From assembly GCF_003201605.1 (NCBI RefSeq), contig NZ_QJJR01000009.1, positions 1 to 64,000 on the forward strand: DNA of 64,000 nt, given 5' to 3'. Position 1 is the stretch's first letter. Each line of letters starts with the position of its first letter. A program made the translations under genes and the position numbers. Source of the stretch: Streptohalobacillus salinus (GTDB lineage Bacteria > Bacillota > Bacilli > Bacillales > Amphibacillaceae). Shown piece by piece: positions 35,337 through 45,974 of this stretch. The notes beneath the pieces were generated by a model. The model saw only the letters and a program-made list of their open reading frames with translations. It was not told the origin of the DNA and searched no databases.

Positions 35337-35834
35337 TTAGAATGGTAAATCATCGTCTGATATATCAATAGGCTCTAAGTTATCACTTGATGAACCTGTT
35401 GGTTGATTATTCGATTGATTATAATTGGGCGTTTGCTGTTGGTTCTGGTGTTGCTCTGATTGATAACTTCCAGACCCTTGTCCGCCACTTTGTGATTGAG
35501 ATCCTTTTGATGCGTTTTTAGACTCTAAAAACTGCACGGAGTCAGCCACAACCTCTGTAATATACACACGTTTTCCATCTTGACCATCAAATGAACGGGT
35601 CTGAATACGACCGTCTACACCAATAAGGGAACCCTTATTCATATAGTTTGCTAAATTTTCAGCTGGTTTTCTCCAAACGACACAGTTAATAAAATCTGCT
35701 TCACGATCTCCTTGCTGGTTAGAAAAAGGTCTATTTACAGCGACAGTGAAATTAGCAACAGCTATTCCACTTGACGTATAGCGTAAGTCTGGATCCTTGG
35801 TTAATCTGCCGACAAGAACGACACGATTTAACAT
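35337..35834 (-). CDS. ssb: Single-stranded DNA-binding protein
   Basis: This 165-residue SSB has the OB-fold start [20 protein letters not shown], a Gln/Ser/Asn-rich flexible linker (about 110-150) and the acidic C-terminal tip DDDLPF that recruits replication and repair proteins. In Bacillus the main SsbA lies between rpsF and rpsR, exactly as here. Confidence 0.97.
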   Translation of the reverse strand: MLNRVVLVGRLTKDPDLRYTSSGIAVANFTVAVNRPFSNQQGDREADFINCVVWRKPAENLANYMNKGSLIGVDGRIQTRSFDGQDGKRVYITEVVADSVQFLESKNASKGSQSQSGGQGSGSYQSEQHQNQQQTPNYNQSNNQPTGSSSDNLEPIDISDDDLPF

Positions 35835-35850
35835 GAGAACCCCCCCTTAA

Positions 35851-36138
35851 TTATTGTTCATCGCGAATAGCCATGTGACGAATAATATCGTCAGAGAACT
35901 TAGCTAGACGGTCGAATTCGTTGATCGCTTGCTCATCACCAGTAAAGCTGATTAGAACATAATAGCCATCACGGAAATCGTTAATTTCATAAGCAAGACG
36001 TTTCTTGCCTTTTTCATCAACTTTTGTAATCTCCGCACCGTTATCAGTAAGAATTGAGTTAAAACGCTCAATTAAAGCCGTTTTAGCTTCGTCCTCGATA
36101 TTTGGGCGGATGATGTACATAATTTCATATTTTCTCAT
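35851..36138 (-). CDS. rpsF: 30S ribosomal protein S6
   Basis: S6 binds S18 on the small subunit. The 95-residue protein starts [16 protein letters not shown] and ends [12 protein letters not shown], standard for the family. It is the first gene of the rpsF-ssb-rpsR operon, with an aaaaggaggtg ribosome-binding site and a structured leader upstream. Confidence 0.97.
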   Translation of the reverse strand: MRKYEIMYIIRPNIEDEAKTALIERFNSILTDNGAEITKVDEKGKKRLAYEINDFRDGYYVLISFTGDEQAINEFDRLAKFSDDIIRHMAIRDEQ

Positions 36139-36253
36139 CCGTATACACCTCCTTTTGGTCTTAGCGGCCCCTTAGTTTGCTAAGGAGCAAGAAGTAATAA
36201 TTCATTCATTACTCACAATCAAATATTATACCAAAGAAACATCTTATTAGCAA
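36139..36253 (-). promoter_or_regulatory. rpsF promoter and candidate S6:S18 autoregulatory leader
   Basis: On the minus strand TTGCTA (36253-36248) and TATAAT (36230-36225) are spaced by 17 bases. The leader contains the hairpin CCTTAG-caaa-CTAAGG (36185-36170), immediately followed by GGCCGC. Bacterial rpsF leaders often carry an RNA structure with a CCG element bound by the S6:S18 complex; position and the CCG-containing segment fit, but I could not match the full consensus. Confidence 0.5.
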
Positions 36254-36275
36254 GACAAATTATTGTTTTGCTGAA

Positions 36276-37376
36276 TTATACATTAAAGCGGAAATGAATA
36301 ACATCGCCATCTTTAACAATATATTCTTTACCCTCTAAGCGAACGCGCCCACGCTCTTTAGCAACTGCCATTGATCCTGCATCAACTAGATCATCATACG
36401 ATACTGTTTCTGCACGAATAAATCCACGCTCAAAGTCTGTATGAATGATTCCAGCAGCTTGAGGTGCCTTTATCCCTTTAACAAACGTCCACGCACGCAC
36501 TTCTTGTTCACCTGCGGTGAAATAAGTCGCTAAACCAAGCAAGTTGTAAGTCGCTTTAATCAATTGATCTAGACCAGACTCAGGAATACCTAATTCTTCA
36601 AGGAACATCTCTTTTTCCTCGCCATCTAACTCGGCAATTTCAGATTCAACTTTTGCACTAATGATGATTACTTCTGCATTGTCACCTTCAGCAAATGCTT
36701 TTACTTTTGTAACATGTGGGTTTTGATCGGCCGCTAACAACTCATCTTCTCCAACATTTGCTGCATAAAGAATTGGTTTTTGCGTCAACAGATGTAACCC
36801 TTTGACGATTTTTAGTTGTTCGTCAGTAAATTCCACTGAACGTGCCGGTTTCTCATCTTCAAATGCATCTCTTAATTTAGTTAAAATGTTAAATTCAATA
36901 ACCGCTTCCTTATCCTTCACCCGAGCAAGTTTCTCTACACGCTGTAAGCGTTTAGTTACGGTTTCCAGATCTGCTAGTATCAACTCCAAATTAATTGTTT
37001 CAATATCTGAAATCGGATCGACAGAGCCGGAAACATGGGTAATGTTTTCATCTTCAAAGCAACGGACAACATGACAAATTGCATCTACTTGACGAATATG
37101 TGATAAGAATTGGTTACCTAAACCTTCACCCTTACTTGCCCCTTTAACAATCCCTGCAATATCAGTAAACTCAAACGCTGTAGGGATAGTTTTCTTAGGT
37201 TTTACAAGCTCCGTTAATTTATCAAGGCGCTCATCTGGTACTTCTACAATCCCAACATTAGGATCAATCGTACAAAACGGATAGTTTGCAGATTCTGCAC
37301 CTGCTTGTGTGATTGCGTTAAATAATGTTGATTTACCCACGTTAGGTAAGCCAACGATTCCTGCTGTTAATGCCAT
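36276..37376 (-). CDS. ychF: Redox-responsive ATPase/GTPase YchF
   Basis: YchF (YyaF) is an Obg-family P-loop protein that prefers ATP and binds the ribosome. The 366-residue protein has G1 GLPNVGKST (residues 8-16), the DIAGIVKGAS G3 region, a coiled-coil insert and a C-terminal TGS domain ending DGDVIHFRFNV. Length is typical. It precedes rpsF in the usual Bacillales order. Confidence 0.97.
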   Translation of the reverse strand: MALTAGIVGLPNVGKSTLFNAITQAGAESANYPFCTIDPNVGIVEVPDERLDKLTELVKPKKTIPTAFEFTDIAGIVKGASKGEGLGNQFLSHIRQVDAICHVVRCFEDENITHVSGSVDPISDIETINLELILADLETVTKRLQRVEKLARVKDKEAVIEFNILTKLRDAFEDEKPARSVEFTDEQLKIVKGLHLLTQKPILYAANVGEDELLAADQNPHVTKVKAFAEGDNAEVIIISAKVESEIAELDGEEKEMFLEELGIPESGLDQLIKATYNLLGLATYFTAGEQEVRAWTFVKGIKAPQAAGIIHTDFERGFIRAETVSYDDLVDAGSMAVAKERGRVRLEGKEYIVKDGDVIHFRFNV

Positions 37377-37560
37377 ATCTTTTCTTCCACTCCTTAAGGG
37401 TATGACGCTCTAGAGAACGTTATTACTTTTTTATTATAGTTTTGCCTTTATAAAAACACAAGTTGCTGCTTTTTCAGCAACTTTGCTTCATTTAATGTCT
37501 TTCGTAAGTTCTGGCTTTAATTCTATAAAAAACCACTGTGACTTTGCCCTGCTTTTAAAA

Positions 37561-37576
37561 TGTTTCACGTGAAACA
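37561..37576. promoter_or_regulatory. parS site 1
   Basis: TGTTTCACGTGAAACA is a perfect 16-bp palindrome matching the bacterial parS consensus bound by ParB. It sits directly beside the stop codon of the DUF951 gene. Confidence 0.95.
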
Positions 37577-37577
37577 T

Positions 37578-37778
37578 TTACTGCTCAGCTGACTCAATCA
37601 CTTTTTTTAATTTCGTTTCGAACTTCTTACGCGGTACAAGCACGCTGTGATCGCAACCCTGACATTTGATACGTACGTCCATTCCTAAACGAATGACTTT
37701 CCAACGATTTGTCCCACAAGGATGGGGCTTTTTCATCTCAACAATGTCATTTAGCTGATAAACCTTTTGCAATCTCAT
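37578..37778 (-). CDS. DUF951 family protein (YyzM-like)
   Basis: This 66-residue protein belongs to the DUF951/YyzM family, always near ychF in Bacillales. It contains the signature MKKPHPCGTNRWKVIRLGMD and a Cys pair in IKCQGC, suggesting a small metal or nucleic-acid binding fold; the function is unknown. It lies upstream of ychF and just downstream of the DUF554 gene. Confidence 0.9.
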   Translation of the reverse strand: MRLQKVYQLNDIVEMKKPHPCGTNRWKVIRLGMDVRIKCQGCDHSVLVPRKKFETKLKKVIESAEQ

Positions 37779-37957
37779 TCACACTCCTTCATACATTCCA
37801 ACCTCTACTATATCACGTTTGATGAAATTTAAACATCAAATATGTTCCCCTTTTTGATTTCATAGCTTTCATATTTATTGTGAAAAATATAACGTCTGAT
37901 AGCCATTTATGGTACGCTCTGCTCATTTTCTTACGCCATAACATAGCTTTAACTAGT

Positions 37958-38668
37958 CTAAGTGAATAACATTGCCTTACCCATTAAAAATAGTGTTACC
38001 AGTACAAGTGATGGAATAAGGTTGGCAATCCGTATTTTAGTAATGCCTAACATATTAAAACCAATCGCAGTAATCATCAACCCTCCTGTTGCGGTAACAT
38101 TAATAATCCAGATATCTAAAAAGGCGCCTGGTACGAACTGATGAATAACCGCTGCCAGCAAGGCAATCGCCCCTTGATATAACACAACCGGAAACACACT
38201 TAAGCCAACGCCGACGCCTAAAGTTGTTGTTAAAATCATTGCAGTAAAACCATCCAAAATCGATTTCGTATACAAAATACTATGATCATAGCGCAGTCCG
38301 CTATCTAACGCACCAACAATCCCCATAGCTCCAATCACAAAAATGAGGCTTGCCGTGATAAAGCCTTGTGAGATACGTTGGTCTGCGTTCTTACTGCTAA
38401 TGATTGTTGCTATACGATCACCAAACTGGTTTAACCGTGTCTCTATCTTTAATAATTCTCCGATGATGCCACCGAACATTAAACTTAAAATAACAATAAT
38501 AAGCTCACTTACATCAAAAGCCATCTGCAACCCGATTAAAATAACAGCTAGACTAACAGCGTGTAAGGCGGTTTCTTTATAATTTTCGGGGATTTTCTGA
38601 AAAAACAGTCCAATGATGGTGCCTGCAATGATAGTCAAACCATTGATGAATGTACCTGTTAATGCCAA
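37958..38668 (-). CDS. DUF554 family membrane protein
   Basis: This 236-residue polytopic membrane protein (six to seven helices) belongs to the DUF554 family. Its N-terminus GTFINGLTIIAGTIIGL and the central SLMFGGIIGELLKIE are typical. E. coli YqgA is a relative and no activity is known. It lies between parB and the DUF951 gene and is bracketed by two parS sites. Confidence 0.88.
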   Translation of the reverse strand: MALTGTFINGLTIIAGTIIGLFFQKIPENYKETALHAVSLAVILIGLQMAFDVSELIIVILSLMFGGIIGELLKIETRLNQFGDRIATIISSKNADQRISQGFITASLIFVIGAMGIVGALDSGLRYDHSILYTKSILDGFTAMILTTTLGVGVGLSVFPVVLYQGAIALLAAVIHQFVPGAFLDIWIINVTATGGLMITAIGFNMLGITKIRIANLIPSLVLVTLFLMGKAMLFT

Positions 38669-38702
38669 ATGATGTTCCTCCTTTTTTATGCGTCAATACC
38701 AA

Positions 38703-38718
38703 TGTTTCACGTGAAACA
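38703..38718. promoter_or_regulatory. parS site 2
   Basis: A second perfect TGTTTCACGTGAAACA lies between parB and the DUF554 gene, next to the parB terminator. Confidence 0.95.
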
Positions 38719-38728
38719 TTGGTAAAAA

Positions 38729-38754
38729 GCCTGACTTACCAAAGTAAGTCAGGC
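38729..38754 (-). terminator. Terminator of parA-parB
   Basis: A perfect 11-bp stem (gcctgacttac / gtaagtcaggc) with a 4-base loop is followed on the minus strand by ttttt. It lies 10 bases past the parB stop. Confidence 0.85.
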
Positions 38755-38764
38755 CGTTATAAGA

Positions 38765-39619
38765 CTAATCTTTTAATAAATCAATGATACGTTCCAAATC
38801 TTTAGGGTTGTAAAATTCAATTTCAATCTTACCTTTTTTCTTCCCTTGACTGATTGACACATGGGTACCAAATTTACTTTTTAAAATATCTTCATGCTCG
38901 GCGATAAAAATATCTTTCTTTGGTTTGCTTTTCTTCTTTTTCGTGTTTTCTTCATTTAACTCTTGAACGAGCTGTTCTAACTGCCGGACATTTAGTTTTT
39001 CATGACTTACTTTCTTAATTAATGCATTTAATTTCGTCTTATCTTTTAAACCAAGAAGTGTTCGACCATGAGCCATTGATAACTCCCCATTGTTAATCAT
39101 TGCTGTGACTTGAGCTGGTAATTGCAACAAGCGTACAACATTAGCGATGTGTGGTCGACTTTTACCTAGTTTCTGAGCTAAATCTTCCTGGGTAAGCTTA
39201 TGACTCTTCATTAAATTAACATAGGCCTGTGCTTCTTCGATTGGGGTCAGATTCTCACGCTGAAGGTTCTCAAGTAACGCAAGTTCCATCATGCGTTGAT
39301 CATCCATGTCTTTTATAATCGCTGGAACTGTATCAAGCCCTGCTTCTTTAGCAGCGCGATAACGCCGTTCCCCTGCGATAATTTCGAAACCTTTAATTGA
39401 TTCACGTACCAACAATGGCTGAATGATGCCATATGTTAAAATCGATTGTTTTAATTCATCAATCGCTTCAACTTGAAACGTTTTCCGTGGTTGATATGGA
39501 TTTGGTCGACATGCCTTAATATCGATTTGGACAACTTGCTCCTCTTTCGGTTCATTGTTATCTAATTCCGGAAAAAAAGCATTAATCCCTTTTCCTAAGC
39601 CTCTATTTGCCACTAGCAA
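38765..39619 (-). CDS. parB: Chromosome-partitioning protein ParB (Spo0J)
   Basis: ParB is a CTP-dependent DNA clamp that loads at parS, spreads and recruits SMC. The 284-residue protein has the CTP-binding [13 protein letters not shown] box, the helix-turn-helix [24 protein letters not shown], and a C-terminal dimerisation domain after a Lys-rich linker. The N-terminal [14 protein letters not shown] resembles the ParA-stimulating peptide. It overlaps parA by 17 bases. Three parS sites are nearby. Confidence 0.97.
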   Translation of the reverse strand: MLVANRGLGKGINAFFPELDNNEPKEEQVVQIDIKACRPNPYQPRKTFQVEAIDELKQSILTYGIIQPLLVRESIKGFEIIAGERRYRAAKEAGLDTVPAIIKDMDDQRMMELALLENLQRENLTPIEEAQAYVNLMKSHKLTQEDLAQKLGKSRPHIANVVRLLQLPAQVTAMINNGELSMAHGRTLLGLKDKTKLNALIKKVSHEKLNVRQLEQLVQELNEENTKKKKSKPKKDIFIAEHEDILKSKFGTHVSISQGKKKGKIEIEFYNPKDLERIIDLLKD

Positions 39620-40367
39620 TCACTTCCTTCGCTAAATCGAGATAAACTTCAGCACCACGTGACTTTGGATCATACGTGATAATCGGTTGTCCATGACTAG
39701 GTGCCTCTCCTAAGCGCACATTTCGAGGAATAATCGATCGATAAACCTTGTCTTGAAAATACTTTTTGACTTCTTCAATCACCTGCAAGCCTAAATTCGT
39801 ACGTGCATCGAGCATCGTTAATAGGACACCTTCGATTTCCAGCGACTTGTTCAGATGCTTCTGAACCAGACGGACCGTATTAAGTAATTGACTCAATCCT
39901 TCTAATGCATAGTATTCACATTGAACAGGAATCATCACGCTATCAGCTGCTGTTAAGGCGTTAAGTGTTAACAAACCTAGCGATGGTGGACAATCAATAA
40001 TAATATAGTCATAGTCTGCAACAGACGACTCTAATGCTTTTTTCAAGCGTACTTCTCGTGAAATTGTTGGTACCAGTTCTATTTCAGCACCAGCCAGTTG
40101 AATGGTTGCTGGAATGACATCTAAATTTTCTACGTTTGTAGGGATGCGTACATCTCGAGCATCTAAATCATCAACGAGTACATCATAAATACATTGATCA
40201 ACATCTGCTTTATTGACACCTAAACCACTTGTGGCATTGCCTTGCGGATCAATGTCAACCAGTAGTACTTTATGTCCTAAATATGCTAAACATGCACTTA
40301 GATTCACGGATGATGTTGTTTTTCCTACGCCGCCTTTTTGATTGGCAATGGCGATTACTCTTCCCAT
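39603..40367 (-). CDS. parA: Chromosome-partitioning ATPase ParA (Soj)
   Basis: ParA/Soj is a Walker ATPase that positions ParB complexes and also modulates DnaA. The 254-residue protein has the deviant Walker A KGGVGKTT (residues 11-18), [12 protein letters not shown] and [13 protein letters not shown]. It is intact and of family length. It overlaps parB. Confidence 0.97.
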   Translation of the reverse strand: MGRVIAIANQKGGVGKTTSSVNLSACLAYLGHKVLLVDIDPQGNATSGLGVNKADVDQCIYDVLVDDLDARDVRIPTNVENLDVIPATIQLAGAEIELVPTISREVRLKKALESSVADYDYIIIDCPPSLGLLTLNALTAADSVMIPVQCEYYALEGLSQLLNTVRLVQKHLNKSLEIEGVLLTMLDARTNLGLQVIEEVKKYFQDKVYRSIIPRNVRLGEAPSHGQPIITYDPKSRGAEVYLDLAKEVIASGK

Positions 40368-40558
40368 GGTGTCACCTACCTCTATTTCTAAAGCTTCTTT
40401 TCTATAATATCACTTTTTGACTCAATATACATCGAAATTAAATAGTTAATTGTAAAAAGCAAAAATATCATGCTTGATTTTTGGTGCGTTTTTCAGAAAA
40501 AACAACTGTTATGATGATATATTGCCTGTATTCAACCAATTACTTTTACAACTAAAAA

Positions 40559-40598
40559 ATGTGCATTTACTTCTTTCCTTAGAAAGGTAAATGCACAT
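40559..40598 (-). terminator. Terminator after noc
   Basis: A perfect 12-bp stem (atgtgcatttac / gtaaatgcacat), with a further stem inside, ends on the minus strand in six T. It separates noc from parA, so parA likely has its own promoter in 40368-40558. Confidence 0.85.
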
Positions 40599-40614
40599 GA
40601 TTTGTCGTGTTGGC

Positions 40615-41472
40615 CTACTTTTTATGCTTAGGTATTTTGATTGTAATCTGATAGTAATCATCAAGATCCTGTTCATCGGTTTCTAAATCAACACCTGTAT
40701 CTGACACCATTGTTAAAGATTGACGTATCGTATTCATTGCAATACGCATATCTTTACTAACACCTTTAAATTTCGGCTTCGCTTTTTTCTTTTTGGGCTC
40801 GACCAGTTGATTGATTCGTGCTTCTGTCTGTTTCACATTCAACTCTTTTTCAATGATTTCTCGTAACAACTTTTCGATCCGTTCAGGATCTTTGAGTTTA
40901 ATCATGGCCCGCGCATGACGTTCTGTGATTTGTTTTTCTAATATTGCTTGATGAATAACTGGTGGAAGCTTTAATAGTCTTAATTTATTCGCAATCGTTG
41001 ATTGACTCTTACCTAGACGTTGCGCTAATGCTTCCTGTGTCAATTCATGAATATCTAGTAAACGTTGATAAGCTTTAGCTTCCTCAATCACGGTTAATTC
41101 TTCTCGCTGCAGATTTTCAATTAATGCCACTGAGGCGGTTTCTTTATCATTCATTTGTCTTATAATTGCTGGTACGGTTTCCCACCCTAAATGAGTGACC
41201 GCACGATAACGACGTTCACCGGCAATAATCTCATATTTCTTGTTAGCATCTTCAATTGCACGCACAACAATCGGTTGAATCATGCCATGTGTATGAATGG
41301 TTTGCGCTAACTCTTCTATTTTCTCTTCATTGAAGATTGTCCGAGGCTGAAAGCGATTCGGTGTGATTTCTGCTAGTGGAATCTTTATCACTTCATCTTG
41401 ATTAAATGCAGCTTCATCGATTGATTCTTCTTTTTCGCTCATACCAAATATGCGACCAAATGGAGGTAACAT
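40615..41472 (-). CDS. noc: Nucleoid occlusion protein Noc
   Basis: Noc is a ParB-like CTPase that binds Noc sites and the membrane and prevents division over the chromosome. The 285-residue protein carries the [13 protein letters not shown] box and the helix-turn-helix [20 protein letters not shown]. It has the Noc-specific middle [18 protein letters not shown] and [17 protein letters not shown] near the C-terminus. The N-terminus LPPFGRIFG is a short amphipathic segment like the Noc membrane anchor. Position between rsmG and parA is canonical. Confidence 0.95.
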   Translation of the reverse strand: MLPPFGRIFGMSEKEESIDEAAFNQDEVIKIPLAEITPNRFQPRTIFNEEKIEELAQTIHTHGMIQPIVVRAIEDANKKYEIIAGERRYRAVTHLGWETVPAIIRQMNDKETASVALIENLQREELTVIEEAKAYQRLLDIHELTQEALAQRLGKSQSTIANKLRLLKLPPVIHQAILEKQITERHARAMIKLKDPERIEKLLREIIEKELNVKQTEARINQLVEPKKKKAKPKFKGVSKDMRIAMNTIRQSLTMVSDTGVDLETDEQDLDDYYQITIKIPKHKK

Positions 41473-41527
41473 AAGTAAACACCACCTTTTCTTCCGTCTT
41501 ACCGTTTAATCTAAGGATAAACAATAA

Positions 41528-41543
41528 TGTTTCACGTGAAACA
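41528..41543. promoter_or_regulatory. parS site 3
   Basis: A third perfect TGTTTCACGTGAAACA lies upstream of noc, 56 bases before its start, so ParB spreading could affect the noc promoter. Confidence 0.95.
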
Positions 41544-41649
41544 TTACTACGTTTGGTTGATTGATTTATCGCCTATACCTCTTCTATTCTATCATATAAA
41601 TGCATAAAAAAATCAATCTCAGCATATTTTTTTGTTCACAAACCCTCAC

Positions 41650-42366
41650 TTAGGTTAACGGTGTTTTGTTCGGTGTTCCCGGTTTTCTAGGGAATTTCTT
41701 AGGTGTCTGACGTCGTTTGTTAATGATGACAATGTTGCGTTCCCCTTGGTCTTCAGGTAAATCAAAGGTAAACACATGATCGATTTCACCGCCTAACAAT
41801 TCAATTGCATTTTTCGCTTCTTTAAGCTCTGTTTCTGCATTTGGTCCCTTCATTGCGACAAATTGCCCCCCCGTTTTTACAAGTGGCAAGCACAATTCAC
41901 TCAATACCGATGTCTTAGCAACAGCACGGGCCATGACTAAGTCAAATTGGTGGCGGAATTGCTTATTCTGACCAAATAATTCTGCACGATCGTGATAAAA
42001 GGCAACATCTTCTAATCCTAAAGATGCGGCTAATTCATTTAAAAAGGTAATGCGTTTTTTAAGTGAATCAACAATCGTTACTTTTAAGCTCGGAAAAATG
42101 ATTTTCAATGGAATACTAGGAAAGCCGGCACCAGCACCAACATCACAAATGGATAAAGGTTGATTAAAATCCATGTAGAAACTAGCAGTAATCGAATCAT
42201 AGAAGTGCTTTAAGTACACCCCAGGTTGATCAGTAATGGCTGTTAAGTTGATTTTTTCATTCCATTCCACTAACGTTTGATAATATAAATCAAATTGCTC
42301 AATTTGACGTTCCGATAATTCAATGCCTTGAGCCTTTAGCATTTCTACAAATGTATCAACAGTCAT
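41650..42366 (-). CDS. rsmG: 16S rRNA (guanine527-N7)-methyltransferase RsmG
   Basis: RsmG (GidB) methylates G527 of 16S rRNA using S-adenosylmethionine. The 238-residue product starts [10 protein letters not shown] with the ribosome-binding site gaaaggaagcc, and the length matches B. subtilis RsmG (239). The SAM-binding [15 protein letters not shown] motif is intact. A longer frame to 42462 starts inside mnmG and is rejected. The short basic C-terminal tail [17 protein letters not shown] is the family ending. Confidence 0.95.
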   Translation of the reverse strand: MTVDTFVEMLKAQGIELSERQIEQFDLYYQTLVEWNEKINLTAITDQPGVYLKHFYDSITASFYMDFNQPLSICDVGAGAGFPSIPLKIIFPSLKVTIVDSLKKRITFLNELAASLGLEDVAFYHDRAELFGQNKQFRHQFDLVMARAVAKTSVLSELCLPLVKTGGQFVAMKGPNAETELKEAKNAIELLGGEIDHVFTFDLPEDQGERNIVIINKRRQTPKKFPRKPGTPNKTPLT

Positions 42367-42397
42367 AATGGCTTCCTTTCTTAAGTAAGGACACAGA

Positions 42398-44287
42398 TTA
42401 TTCTGTGTCCGTTCTTCTTTTAATTTGTCCTTGCTCAATATATACAAGTAAAATTGAGACATCTGCTGGGTTTACTCCAGAGATACGTGAGGCTTGGCCG
42501 ACCGATAACGGACGAACTTTCTCAAGTTTCTGACGTGCTTCAGTTGCTAGCCCACTAATCGCAGTGTAGTCAATGTTTTCAGGAATTACTTTATTTTCCA
42601 TTTTTTTCATGCGCTCCACTTGCTGATTTGATTTACTAATGTAGCCTTCATATTTCACTTGAATTTCTACTTGTTCTTTTACATCCGCTTCTACATCAGA
42701 CGTTTCACCCGTTATTTCTTCAATCAGTGCATACGTTACTTTTGGACGCTTCATTAACTCTAACGCTTTAATGGGTTCTTTCACCGGTGTTTCGCCAATC
42801 GATGCTAAGTGTTGATTCACCTCATCAGATGGACGAACTACAATTTTTGATAACCGTTTTGTTTCTTCGTCAATTTGTTGGAGTTTCGCTTGGAAACGCT
42901 GATAGCGTTCCTCAGTAATCATCTTGTGTTGGTAAGCGAGTTCGACGAGACGTAAGTCCGCGTTATCATGACGTAACAATAACCGATATTCAGCACGCGA
43001 CGTTAATAACCGGTAAGGTTCATTCGTTCCCTTCGTTACTAAGTCGTCAATCAAAACACCGATATAGGCTTGTGAGCGGTCTAGAATAAACGGATCTAAG
43101 CCTAACGCATGGCCTGCTGCATTTGCACCCGCCATTAAGCCTTGACCTGCTGCTTCTTCATAACCAGAAGTCCCATTAATTTGACCTGCCGTAAACAGAC
43201 CTGCTATTGTTTTTACTTCTAATGTCGGCCAAAGCTGTGTCGGTACGACTGAATCGTACTCAATGGCATAACCAGCGCGCATAATTTCTGCTTCTTCTAA
43301 GCCTGGAATCGAGCGTAACATTTTGTGCTGGACAAATTCAGGTAAAGACGTCGAAAATCCTTGCACATACACTTCTTCGGTATGGCGCCCTTCAGGTTCT
43401 AAGAAGATTTGATGACGCGGCTTGTCATGGAACCGGACGACTTTATCTTCAATTGACGGACAATAACGCGGCCCTGTTCCTTTAATCATACCGGAGTACA
43501 TCGCTGATAAATTTAGATTATCATTGATAATTTCATGTGTTTCTTCAGTTGTATAGGTTAACCAGCAAGGAATTTGATCAAGAATTGCTGTTTTTGTTTC
43601 ATAAGAAAAGTGACTCGGCACAGGGTCGCCTGGCTGAATTTCTGTTTTTGAATAATCAATTGTTTTTGAGTTCACCCGTGGTGGTGTACCCGTTTTAAAT
43701 CGAACCAATTCAAACCCTAATGCTTCAAGATTCTCGGCTAGCTTTACTGACGCGCGTTGATTGTTAGGACCTGACTCATACGACATGTCGCCAATAATAA
43801 CGCGCCCACGCATAAAGGTACCTGTTGTAATAATAACTGATGGTGCATAAAAGGCTGCTTTTGTTTCGGTTAAGACCCCTTTAACTCGACCCTCTTCTAC
43901 AATCAGTTCTTCAACCATCGCTTGACGCATCGTTAACTGCTCTAACTTCTCTAATTCATACTTCATTTCTTGAATATATAACGGTTTATCCGCTTGTGCT
44001 CTTAAAGCACGAACCGCTGGACCTTTACCGGTATTCAACATCCGCATTTGGATATATGTCTTATCAATGACTTTCCCCATTAACCCACCTAAGGCATCAA
44101 TTTCACGAACGACGACCCCTTTTGCGGGTCCACCAATTGATGGATTACATGGCATAAAAGCAATCATATCTAAATTCAATGACAACATTAACGTTTTGGC
44201 ACCGCGTTTAACCGCCGCATGCGCAGCTTCAACACCGGCATGGCCGGCACCAACAACAATTACATCATAATGACCTGCATCATACAT
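42398..44287 (-). CDS. mnmG: tRNA uridine-5-carboxymethylaminomethyl modification enzyme MnmG
   Basis: MnmG (GidA) is an FAD enzyme that with MnmE modifies U34 of certain tRNAs. The 629-residue protein has the Rossmann [13 protein letters not shown] (about 13-25), [11 protein letters not shown] with the catalytic Cys, and C-terminal helices ending in [16 protein letters not shown]. Length is standard. It follows mnmE by 20 bases and rsmG follows 31 bases later, a typical operon. Confidence 0.97.
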   Translation of the reverse strand: MYDAGHYDVIVVGAGHAGVEAAHAAVKRGAKTLMLSLNLDMIAFMPCNPSIGGPAKGVVVREIDALGGLMGKVIDKTYIQMRMLNTGKGPAVRALRAQADKPLYIQEMKYELEKLEQLTMRQAMVEELIVEEGRVKGVLTETKAAFYAPSVIITTGTFMRGRVIIGDMSYESGPNNQRASVKLAENLEALGFELVRFKTGTPPRVNSKTIDYSKTEIQPGDPVPSHFSYETKTAILDQIPCWLTYTTEETHEIINDNLNLSAMYSGMIKGTGPRYCPSIEDKVVRFHDKPRHQIFLEPEGRHTEEVYVQGFSTSLPEFVQHKMLRSIPGLEEAEIMRAGYAIEYDSVVPTQLWPTLEVKTIAGLFTAGQINGTSGYEEAAGQGLMAGANAAGHALGLDPFILDRSQAYIGVLIDDLVTKGTNEPYRLLTSRAEYRLLLRHDNADLRLVELAYQHKMITEERYQRFQAKLQQIDEETKRLSKIVVRPSDEVNQHLASIGETPVKEPIKALELMKRPKVTYALIEEITGETSDVEADVKEQVEIQVKYEGYISKSNQQVERMKKMENKVIPENIDYTAISGLATEARQKLEKVRPLSVGQASRISGVNPADVSILLVYIEQGQIKRRTDTE

Positions 44288-44307
44288 TAACTTTCTCCCC
44301 TTTTGTA

Positions 44308-45684
44308 TTACTTCCCTAAACAGAATTGTGAGAATAACTGATCAATTAAACTATCTTGCATCGTATCCCCAATAATCTCTCCGAGTAATTCCCATGAACG
44401 TGTAACATCGATTTGAATTAAATCCAGTGGCATACCGTCATCGATCGCTTGACTTGCTTCACTTAAAGCCGTTTGTGCTTGCTTTAATAATTGAATATGG
44501 CGGACATTTGAGACATAGGATAAATCATCCGCTTCAATTGAACCTTTAAAAAAGGTTTCTGCGATGGCCTCTTCCAATTGATCAACACCAGCATCTTCAA
44601 TTAAAGAACCGGTAACGATGTGATGATGACCTGCCAGTGTGCTTACTTCTTCATGGTCAAGTAAACCTGATAAATCTGTTTTATTTATCAATACAATCGT
44701 CTCTAAATCTTTAACCACCTCAAACAATTGGCGATCTTCATCCGTTAACGGTTCATTGTTATTGAGGACAAGTAAGATTAAATCTGCTTCTTTTAAAGCT
44801 TGACGCGAACGCTCGACGCCAATTCTTTCAACAATGTCTTCTGTCTCACGAATTCCCGCTGTATCAATTAAACGTAGCGGTACACCACGGACATTGACAT
44901 ACTCTTCAATAACATCGCGCGTTGTTCCGGGAATATCCGTCACAATCGCTTTATTTTCTTGGACCAAAGCATTGAGTAACGACGACTTTCCTACATTCGG
45001 ACGACCAATAATCGCCGTTTTAATGCCTTCGCGTAAAATCTTTCCTTGTCGTGCCATTGCGAGTAACTTATCAATTTCTTCAGACACTTCTTTAATGCGT
45101 GTGCGTAACAGTTGCTGGGTCATTTCTTCGACATCATCGTATTCGGGATAGTCAATGTTAACCTCAACATGCGCAACCGTTTCAATCAATTGTTGGCGTA
45201 ATTTGGTGATTAATTGCGACAGCTTTCCATCGAGTTGACGGACTGCGACATGCATCGCTTTGTCTGTTTTAGCGCGTATTAAGTCCATCACCGCTTCCGC
45301 CTGGGATAAATCAATGCGTCCATTTAAAAAGGCACGCTTAGTAAATTCACCAGGTTCAGCGAGTCGAGCACCGTAACCTAGCGCCATTTCTAACAAACGA
45401 TTAACTGATGCTAGTCCGCCGTGGCAATTAATTTCAACCACATCTTCACGTGTAAACGTCTTTGGTGCACGCATTACACTGACCATCACTTCTTCAATCA
45501 TTTCGTCAGTATCTGGTGCGACGATTTTACCATAGTGAATGGTATGGGTTTCAACCGTTGCTAACGACTTCCCGCGAAACATTTTATCAGCAATGGCTAT
45601 CGCATCATCACCACTTAAGCGCACAATCGCAATCGCCCCTTCACCCAGTGGGGTTGAGATTGCTGTTATTGTATCAAAATCCAT
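44308..45684 (-). CDS. mnmE: tRNA modification GTPase MnmE
   Basis: MnmE (TrmE/ThdF) is the GTPase partner of MnmG. The 458-residue protein has the tetrahydrofolate-binding N-terminal domain ([19 protein letters not shown]), a G domain with GRPNVGKSS (about 227-235), [16 protein letters not shown] and NKTD, and the C-terminal CLGK that carries the essential Cys. It is the first gene of the mnmE-mnmG-rsmG set. In most Bacillales jag lies directly upstream; here two genes intervene. Confidence 0.97.
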   Translation of the reverse strand: MDFDTITAISTPLGEGAIAIVRLSGDDAIAIADKMFRGKSLATVETHTIHYGKIVAPDTDEMIEEVMVSVMRAPKTFTREDVVEINCHGGLASVNRLLEMALGYGARLAEPGEFTKRAFLNGRIDLSQAEAVMDLIRAKTDKAMHVAVRQLDGKLSQLITKLRQQLIETVAHVEVNIDYPEYDDVEEMTQQLLRTRIKEVSEEIDKLLAMARQGKILREGIKTAIIGRPNVGKSSLLNALVQENKAIVTDIPGTTRDVIEEYVNVRGVPLRLIDTAGIRETEDIVERIGVERSRQALKEADLILLVLNNNEPLTDEDRQLFEVVKDLETIVLINKTDLSGLLDHEEVSTLAGHHHIVTGSLIEDAGVDQLEEAIAETFFKGSIEADDLSYVSNVRHIQLLKQAQTALSEASQAIDDGMPLDLIQIDVTRSWELLGEIIGDTMQDSLIDQLFSQFCLGK

Positions 45685-45802
45685 TTCGCTACACCTCCAT
45701 GTATGGACTAATTCGTTATAAAAACTAGCACTTTATATTATTCATTACCTTTACTTTTTAAAAGTCATCACTAACTTAACAGAATATCATAATTTAAAGG
45801 AA

Positions 45803-45851
45803 ATGGACAGCTATATACTTATCCACTGTGGATAAATATATAGCTGTCCAT
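45803..45851. repeat. 49-bp palindrome centred on a DnaA-box dyad
   Basis: Left arm atggacagctatata (45803-45817) and right arm tatatagctgtccat (45837-45851) are perfectly complementary. The centre contains TTATCCAC-t-GTGGATAA, so the whole element is palindromic apart from one pair and the central base. Two head-to-head DnaA boxes (45819-45827 and 45827-45835) overlap at the centre. A further perfect DnaA box lies at 45892-45900. No T-run follows, so it is not a normal terminator. Confidence 0.8.
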
Positions 45852-45902
45852 TGTTCTCCACAAGCGCAACGCACCATTGTTCACTTATCAATTATCCACA
45901 AG

Positions 45903-45937
45903 AAAAAAGAGCGTCGCTTTTTCAAATAGCTTCGCTC
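45903..45937 (-). terminator. Terminator after the GGDEF gene
   Basis: The stem gagcgaagc / gcgacgctc has two mismatches and is followed on the minus strand by tttttt. It lies about 38 bases after the stop codon. Confidence 0.6.
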
Positions 45938-45974
45938 CTTTAGAAGATATCACACAAACTAGTTGCAAGACGCC

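Noticed and set aside
37907-37916. A third copy of the rlmH att core (ttatggtacg)
   Set aside because: Only 10 bases match contiguously and there is no second boundary or insertion near the DUF554 gene; likely chance.
41650-42462. Longer RsmG start
   Set aside because: The extra residues overlap mnmG and have no homology; the ATG at 42366 has the ribosome-binding site.
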